Source: Planctomycetota bacterium (GTDB lineage: Bacteria; Planctomycetota; UBA11346). Taken from it: 35,182 nt of DNA. Shown piece by piece: positions 31,849 to 35,182 of this stretch. Position 1 is the stretch's first letter, and each line of letters opens with the position of its first letter. The position numbers and the translations under genes are program-made. The notes under the pieces were generated by a model that saw only the letters and a list, made by a program, of their open reading frames with translations, had not been told where the DNA came from and searched no databases. The stretch is from the NCBI GenBank assembly GCA_003136555.1, contig PLEW01000131.1, positions 28,845 through 64,026 of the forward strand. Direction: 5' to 3'.

Positions 31849-33005
31849 GCGCGGAACACCACCGCCGGTTCGAGCAGCATGACCTTGCGGATGCTGATCA
31901 GGGCTGAGAACGCGGCGATGACCAGCACCACGGTCGCAGAGAAGACCATGCGGTCGGCTGACAGCAGGAACGCCAGCTCGCTGCCCCCGACGAGGTTGCC
32001 GAACAGCGCCGCGATGCCGACCCCGAGGCCATAGCCGAGGCAGGCCACCAACAGGGCCTGGAGCAGGATCATGCGCATCAGCATGGCGTTGCCCGCACCC
32101 ATCGCCTTGAGCGCGCCGAAGTGGCGCAGATTGTCATGGGTGAAATTGTAGAACATCTGGCCGGAGATCACCGCGCCGACGAGGAAGCCGAGGAACATCG
32201 AGATCTTGAAATTGATCGGGATGCCGGTGTTGAGCATGATGAAGTCGAGGGTGAGCTTCTTGAATCCCGCGGAGGTCATCGCCTTCATGCCGGTGGTCTC
32301 ATGGATGCGCTCGCAGACCTGCTGGGCATCGTCTCCGCTGCGCACCTTGGCGATGACGTAGGTGAGCAGCTTGCGCTGCGGCGGTGCCCAGGTCCTGGCC
32401 CGGTCATAGGTGGTGTAGACGAACGGGTTCCACATGAAGCTGCGGTTGGTGCGGCACACCCCGACCACCACGGTGCGGTGGTCGTTGAGCTCGAGCGTGT
32501 CGCCGACGGCCAGCGGCCGGCGCGCCTCCCCCGGATGGAGCGCCGGATGGGCGAGCTTGCCGGTCATATCGCGTTCATCGACGATGATGCCGTCGGCCCG
32601 ACGCAGGTCCTCCATGCGGCCCCGGACCAGCTCGGGCGGCCCGCCCATGAGGGTGGTATCATCCAGGCCGATGACGATGCAGTTCTGCGTGCTGCCATCG
32701 TCGAGGCGGGCGCGGATGAAGTTGCGGAACATCGGCATCGCCCAGGAGACCCCTGGGATGGAGCGTACCCGGTCGAGGACGGTATCCTGCATCGGCTTGA
32801 TGTCATCGATGTTATCGACCATCGGATCCATCACCCAGATGTCCGCCACGCCGACGTCGCCGATCGAGGCATGGCTGCGCTCGAGCAAGCCGTCGTAGAT
32901 CGCAGATTGCTGGGTGATCAGCAGCGAGGCGAAGGTCAGGCCGACGAGGATGCCGATGAACTTCGCGCGATCGCCGGTGAGCATGTTCAGGGCCACGCGG
33001 TTCAT
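31845..33005 (-). CDS. FtsX/DevC-type ABC transporter permease
   Basis: 386 residues. An N-terminal membrane helix (about 14-33, AKFIGILVGLTFASLLIT) is followed by a large extracytoplasmic domain (about 35-260) and then three helices in the C-terminal FtsX domain: FLGFLVGAVISGQMFYNF near 272-290, a segment near 310-335, and the last near 350-368. FALGKAMG-like FGALKAMGAGNAML near 300 is the cytoplasmic coupling loop. The gene opens with an ATG overlapping the TetR stop (ATGA), and is followed by the linking ORF and the ATPase. It forms the inner-membrane half of the exporter. Confidence 0.85.
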   Translation of the reverse strand: MNRVALNMLTGDRAKFIGILVGLTFASLLITQQSAIYDGLLERSHASIGDVGVADIWVMDPMVDNIDDIKPMQDTVLDRVRSIPGVSWAMPMFRNFIRARLDDGSTQNCIVIGLDDTTLMGGPPELVRGRMEDLRRADGIIVDERDMTGKLAHPALHPGEARRPLAVGDTLELNDHRTVVVGVCRTNRSFMWNPFVYTTYDRARTWAPPQRKLLTYVIAKVRSGDDAQQVCERIHETTGMKAMTSAGFKKLTLDFIMLNTGIPINFKISMFLGFLVGAVISGQMFYNFTHDNLRHFGALKAMGAGNAMLMRMILLQALLVACLGYGLGVGIAALFGNLVGGSELAFLLSADRMVFSATVVLVIAAFSALISIRKVMLLEPAVVFRA

Positions 33006-33673
33006 CGGTGAACGCCCGCGCGCGCCCGCCCGCGCGCCCTGGGCGGATAGACCGCGGCCAAGCCCGCGATGGTGAAGGCGGCGATGTGGCCGGTGAGCGC
33101 CTCGAGCTCGCTGACGTCCATCAGCAGGGCAGGGAACAGCCGGGTGATGACCGAGCGCGCCTGGTGGTAGAACAGGCACTGGCACACTACGCTGATCGAC
33201 GCCCTGCGCATGTCGGTCTCGTCGAGGTCGCCTACCAGCTCCCTGATGATGCCCGACAGCTGCAGGAACTGGGGGCGGATCGCCTTCTCTACCAGCTCAT
33301 CGAGGGCGCCTGTCGGCTCGACCATCTCCCTCGCCATCAGCTTGCCGTGCCACGCCGGACGGCCCTGATCGAGGATGCGCATCAGGAAGCCCTTGATGAA
33401 CGCCCGCAGGCGGCTCTGCGGATCCTGCACCTGGGGCGAGCCGACGTTGATCGGATGCCGTACGACCGCGCATTCGTGGGCATAGCCGAAGACCGCGGTG
33501 TAAAGCCCCTGCTTGTCGTGAAAATGGTAGTTCACCGCAGCGATATTGGCCCCGGCACGCAGGCAGATGGCGCGCACGGTCGCGGCGCGGAAGCCGCGCT
33601 CGGCGAATACTTCGCCAGCCGCATCGAGGAGCCGCTGGCGCGTCGCCGTGTGTTGAAGGTTTGGTGTCGCCAT
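33002..33673 (-). CDS. TetR family regulator with CerR-like C-terminal domain
   Basis: 223 residues. The N-terminal helix-turn-helix domain (about 8-55) is TRQRLLDAAGEVFAERGFRAATVRAICLRAGANIAAVNYHF, the canonical TetR form. The C-terminal half (about 80-200) resembles the CerR-type ligand domain. It probably represses the exporter operon it heads. The ATG at 33673 lies directly after the promoter-operator and has no ribosome-binding site; an in-frame TTG 6 bp upstream is a less likely start. The operator is described separately. The first overlap with the permease gene (ATGA) shows the two are co-translated. Confidence 0.88.
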   Translation of the reverse strand: MATPNLQHTATRQRLLDAAGEVFAERGFRAATVRAICLRAGANIAAVNYHFHDKQGLYTAVFGYAHECAVVRHPINVGSPQVQDPQSRLRAFIKGFLMRILDQGRPAWHGKLMAREMVEPTGALDELVEKAIRPQFLQLSGIIRELVGDLDETDMRRASISVVCQCLFYHQARSVITRLFPALLMDVSELEALTGHIAAFTIAGLAAVYPPRARGRARAGVHR

Positions 33674-33680
33674 GTTCAAA

Positions 33681-33711
33681 CGTATATTTCAAACGCGGGT
33701 TTGAAAGTCAA
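33681..33711 (-). promoter_or_regulatory. putative promoter of the TetR-exporter operon
   Basis: On the minus strand TTGACT (33711-33706), a 19-bp spacer and TATACG (33686-33681). The predicted transcription start is close to the ATG at 33673, so the message would be nearly leaderless. Confidence 0.45.
33687..33706. promoter_or_regulatory. TetR operator (20-bp perfect palindrome)
   Basis: TTTCAAAC-GCGG-GTTTGAAA has 8-bp arms around a 4-bp centre. A third half-site TTCAAACG at 33675-33682 is a direct repeat of the left arm, 13 bp away. The palindrome fills the spacer between the putative -35 and -10 of the regulator's own promoter, which predicts autorepression. It may also affect the divergent response regulator gene 64 bp away. 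Confidence 0.65.
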
Positions 33712-33769
33712 CGCGGGACGGCCCATCCTTCAGCTCTCGCCTTGGAGGGCGCGGCGGCTAGCATCGGGC

Positions 33770-34489
33770 ATGCGGCTCCTGGTGGTTGAGGACGAAGGCA
33801 GCATCCGCTCGGCCCTGGCTCGTGGCCTCGGCCAGTATGGCCATCGCATCGAGACCGCGAGCTGCCTGAGCGAGGCCCGCGCCCTGGTCGCCAAACGCCA
33901 CCCCGAGGCGCTGCTAAGCGATCTCAAGCTGCCGGACGGCAACGGCTTGGATCTCGCCGAGGAGATCGGCGTCCCCTTCATCCTCATGACCGGCTATGGC
34001 ACCTTCGACGATGCTGTGCGCGCGATGCGCCTCGGTTGCCACGACTTCTTCACCAAGCCGGTGACGATCAAGGAGGTCTGCCGCGCCCTCGACCATCTCG
34101 CCGGCAGGCGCGCTGGCGGCCCGACCGTGGTCGATGCCGCGCAGGATGGGCGATTGCGTCTCACCCATCCCACCGCTAGCGGCTTCTGCTCTCAGACCCT
34201 GCAATCATGCACCGTCGCATGGGCCGATGCCGCCCAGGCCAAGGCCGCCTTCGCCCAGCTGCACGATGTGGTCCCGGCCCTTCCGCACCGCCAAGTGGCC
34301 GCTGAACTCATGCAGACGACGTCCCAAGGACGCCTGGTGGTCAACCTGCATGACGACCTGTGGTCCGCCTGGCTGGATGCGACGGTGATCTGGAGCCAGG
34401 CGGTCGATTGCCGCATGCTGCTGGAAGATCTCTGTCGGCGGTGCCTGTGGACCAAAGATGGCGCGCTGGTGGAGTATGGACATGCCTAA
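33770..34489 (+). CDS. response regulator with unrecognised C-terminal half
   Basis: 239 residues. Residues 1-115 are a CheY-like receiver: VVEDEG (acidic pair Glu7/Asp8), phosphoacceptor Asp51 in LLSDLKLPDGNGL, Thr74 in LMTGYGTFDDA and Lys96 in FFTKPV. The form resembles NtrC-type receivers. Residues about 125-239 are not a known output domain to my eye: no helix-turn-helix, GGDEF, AAA or HPt motif. They hold QVAAELMQTTSQGRLVVNL and WSQAVDCRMLLEDLCRRCLW. The start at 33770 is the receiver's natural beginning; the leader has no good ribosome-binding site. The gene overlaps the STAS-like gene by 8 bp, so the two products are probably partners. Confidence 0.75.
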   Translation: MRLLVVEDEGSIRSALARGLGQYGHRIETASCLSEARALVAKRHPEALLSDLKLPDGNGLDLAEEIGVPFILMTGYGTFDDAVRAMRLGCHDFFTKPVTIKEVCRALDHLAGRRAGGPTVVDAAQDGRLRLTHPTASGFCSQTLQSCTVAWADAAQAKAAFAQLHDVVPALPHRQVAAELMQTTSQGRLVVNLHDDLWSAWLDATVIWSQAVDCRMLLEDLCRRCLWTKDGALVEYGHA

Positions 34490-34778
34490 TGCACCCAGAA
34501 AACCACCTGTCACGGCATCGTGGAGCGGCGAACTCCTTTGGCCACAAGATCTTGAAGATGGAGATGTCATCGACCTCTCTGGCGTGCAGGCACTGGGTTC
34601 CTGGGTGCTGGCCTGGTTCCGGACCCATCCGGGCAGAGCCGTGACCCGGGCATCCCCCGCCATCCGTCGCCAGCTGGTCCGCTCTGGCGTGACGGTGGTG
34701 TGGGTCGATCCAACGCCCTCCAGCCAGAGCGGCGTGCTGGCTGCCGAACGTGCCATGCTGCTGGGTGGAGAGTCCTGA
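34482..34778 (+). CDS. STAS-like domain protein
   Basis: 98 residues. DVIDLSGVQALGSWVLAWF followed by ASPAIRRQLVRSGV and VVWVDP resembles the STAS fold of anti-sigma-factor antagonists, where the serine after the DLSG strand is the phosphorylation site. Here the usual Asp-Ser pair is Gly-Ser. The ATG at 34482 has GGAG at good spacing; an in-frame ATG at 34476 is too close to that site. It overlaps the response regulator by 8 bp. The likely role is a protein-interaction switch, but no matching serine kinase is visible in the window. Confidence 0.55.
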   Translation: MPNAPRKPPVTASWSGELLWPQDLEDGDVIDLSGVQALGSWVLAWFRTHPGRAVTRASPAIRRQLVRSGVTVVWVDPTPSSQSGVLAAERAMLLGGES

Positions 34779-34879
34779 GCAGGGAAGTCGCAGGAATTTA
34801 GGCCAGCCGTTTGCGTAGGAGGTGGGTCGACGAACTGCGATGTCGTAGGATACGGCAACGTTGAGGACACCGAGTTTCC

Positions 34880-35182
34880 ATGGCTGATGAACAGAAACAC
34901 CTGTCGCAAGACGACATAGATGCCCTGATCGGGGACATCGCCGGGCCTGCCCCGGTTGGTGCGAAACCCGACATCGCCTCACCATCGCTCGCCGCCTCAT
35001 CGCTCATCGGCCAAGCCAAGGAGCCCGGCCACCTGCCGACCGCGATCGCCGGGACACCGCACGGGCAGGGTCAGGACGAGGCGGAGCGCTTGCTCAACAA
35101 GGGGCAGGAACCAGCGCAGCCGCATGCCGTCTTGCCCCCGGCTGCCAAGCCGCTGCACATCACCAAGAGCCTCGGTCAGGCC
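34880..35182 (+). CDS. FliM/FliN-like flagellar motor switch protein (N-terminal part, truncated by window)
   Basis: 101 codons are visible with no stop before the window edge. The N-terminus MADEQKHLSQDDIDALIGDI carries the LSQDEIDAL-type motif at the start of FliM and of some FliN/FliY proteins, where it binds phosphorylated CheY. The following 80 residues are low-complexity, rich in Ala, Pro and Gly, as in FliN-type linkers. The core domain lies outside. It starts 101 bp after the STAS-like gene, in the same direction. Whether it is FliM or FliN cannot be settled here. Confidence 0.6.
   Translation, partial: MADEQKHLSQDDIDALIGDIAGPAPVGAKPDIASPSLAASSLIGQAKEPGHLPTAIAGTPHGQGQDEAERLLNKGQEPAQPHAVLPPAAKPLHITKSLGQA

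Noticed and set aside
34809-34850. TTGCGT followed by TAGGAT upstream of the motor switch gene
   Set aside because: The spacer is about 29 bp, too long for a sigma-70 promoter.

Overview
The window comes from a GC-rich, motile bacterium, most likely of the PVC superphylum (Planctomycetota or Verrucomicrobiota). The main evidence is the large secreted dehydrogenase-like protein with a C-terminal c-type heme motif, the FG-GAP repeat protein next to it, and a PA14/propeller protein of a type concentrated in those phyla. The flagellar and FliW/CsrA genes show a flagellated lineage. No rRNA, tRNA, CRISPR array, insertion sequence or phage gene was seen, and the composition looks uniform, so this reads as core-plus-niche chromosome rather than an island.

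Layout. 1-2.3 kb: a possible gene end, then an acetate-type sodium:solute symporter with its small DUF485 partner (minus). 2.5-3.5 kb: a cytosolic 5'-nucleotidase I homologue (plus), followed by about 380 bp with no convincing gene. 3.9-8.1 kb: a two-gene minus unit encoding a secreted FG-GAP protein and a PVC-type heme dehydrogenase. 8.3-12.2 kb: an ArsC/Spx-like protein (minus), then a plus-strand run of Gfo/Idh/MocA oxidoreductase, glycerate 2-kinase and EamA-type transporter. 12.2-13.2 kb: an orphan DppB-like ABC permease (minus). 13.4-19.1 kb: PA14/propeller protein, NAD+ synthetase and a second Gfo/Idh/MocA oxidoreductase (plus). 19.1-21.9 kb: an unknown protein (minus), serC (plus) and miaA (minus).

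22-27.1 kb is a flagellar and post-transcriptional control block. On the minus strand are a small membrane protein, the sigma factor FliA, the hook-length protein FliK and a stand-alone FlhB C-terminal-like protein. Divergently on the plus strand are fliW, csrA and an HDOD protein. A divergent promoter region with recurrent TTGCG-type -35 elements lies between them. 27.2-28.4 kb holds an ABC ATPase overlapping a NYN/YacP-like nuclease-fold gene.

28.4-33.7 kb is a minus-strand export operon: TetR regulator, FtsX/DevC-type permease, a possible tiny linking ORF, ATPase, HlyD/DevB-type fusion protein and NodT-type outer-membrane lipoprotein, mostly with overlapping stops and starts. The TetR gene is preceded by a perfect 20-bp palindrome that fills the spacer of its putative promoter. 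From 33.8 kb on the plus strand are a response regulator with an unfamiliar C-terminal half, an overlapping STAS-like protein, and the start of a FliM/FliN-like motor switch protein that runs off the window. This last trio is the most interesting candidate for an undescribed signalling module.

All functional calls come from reading motifs and family resemblance by eye; no database search was run.
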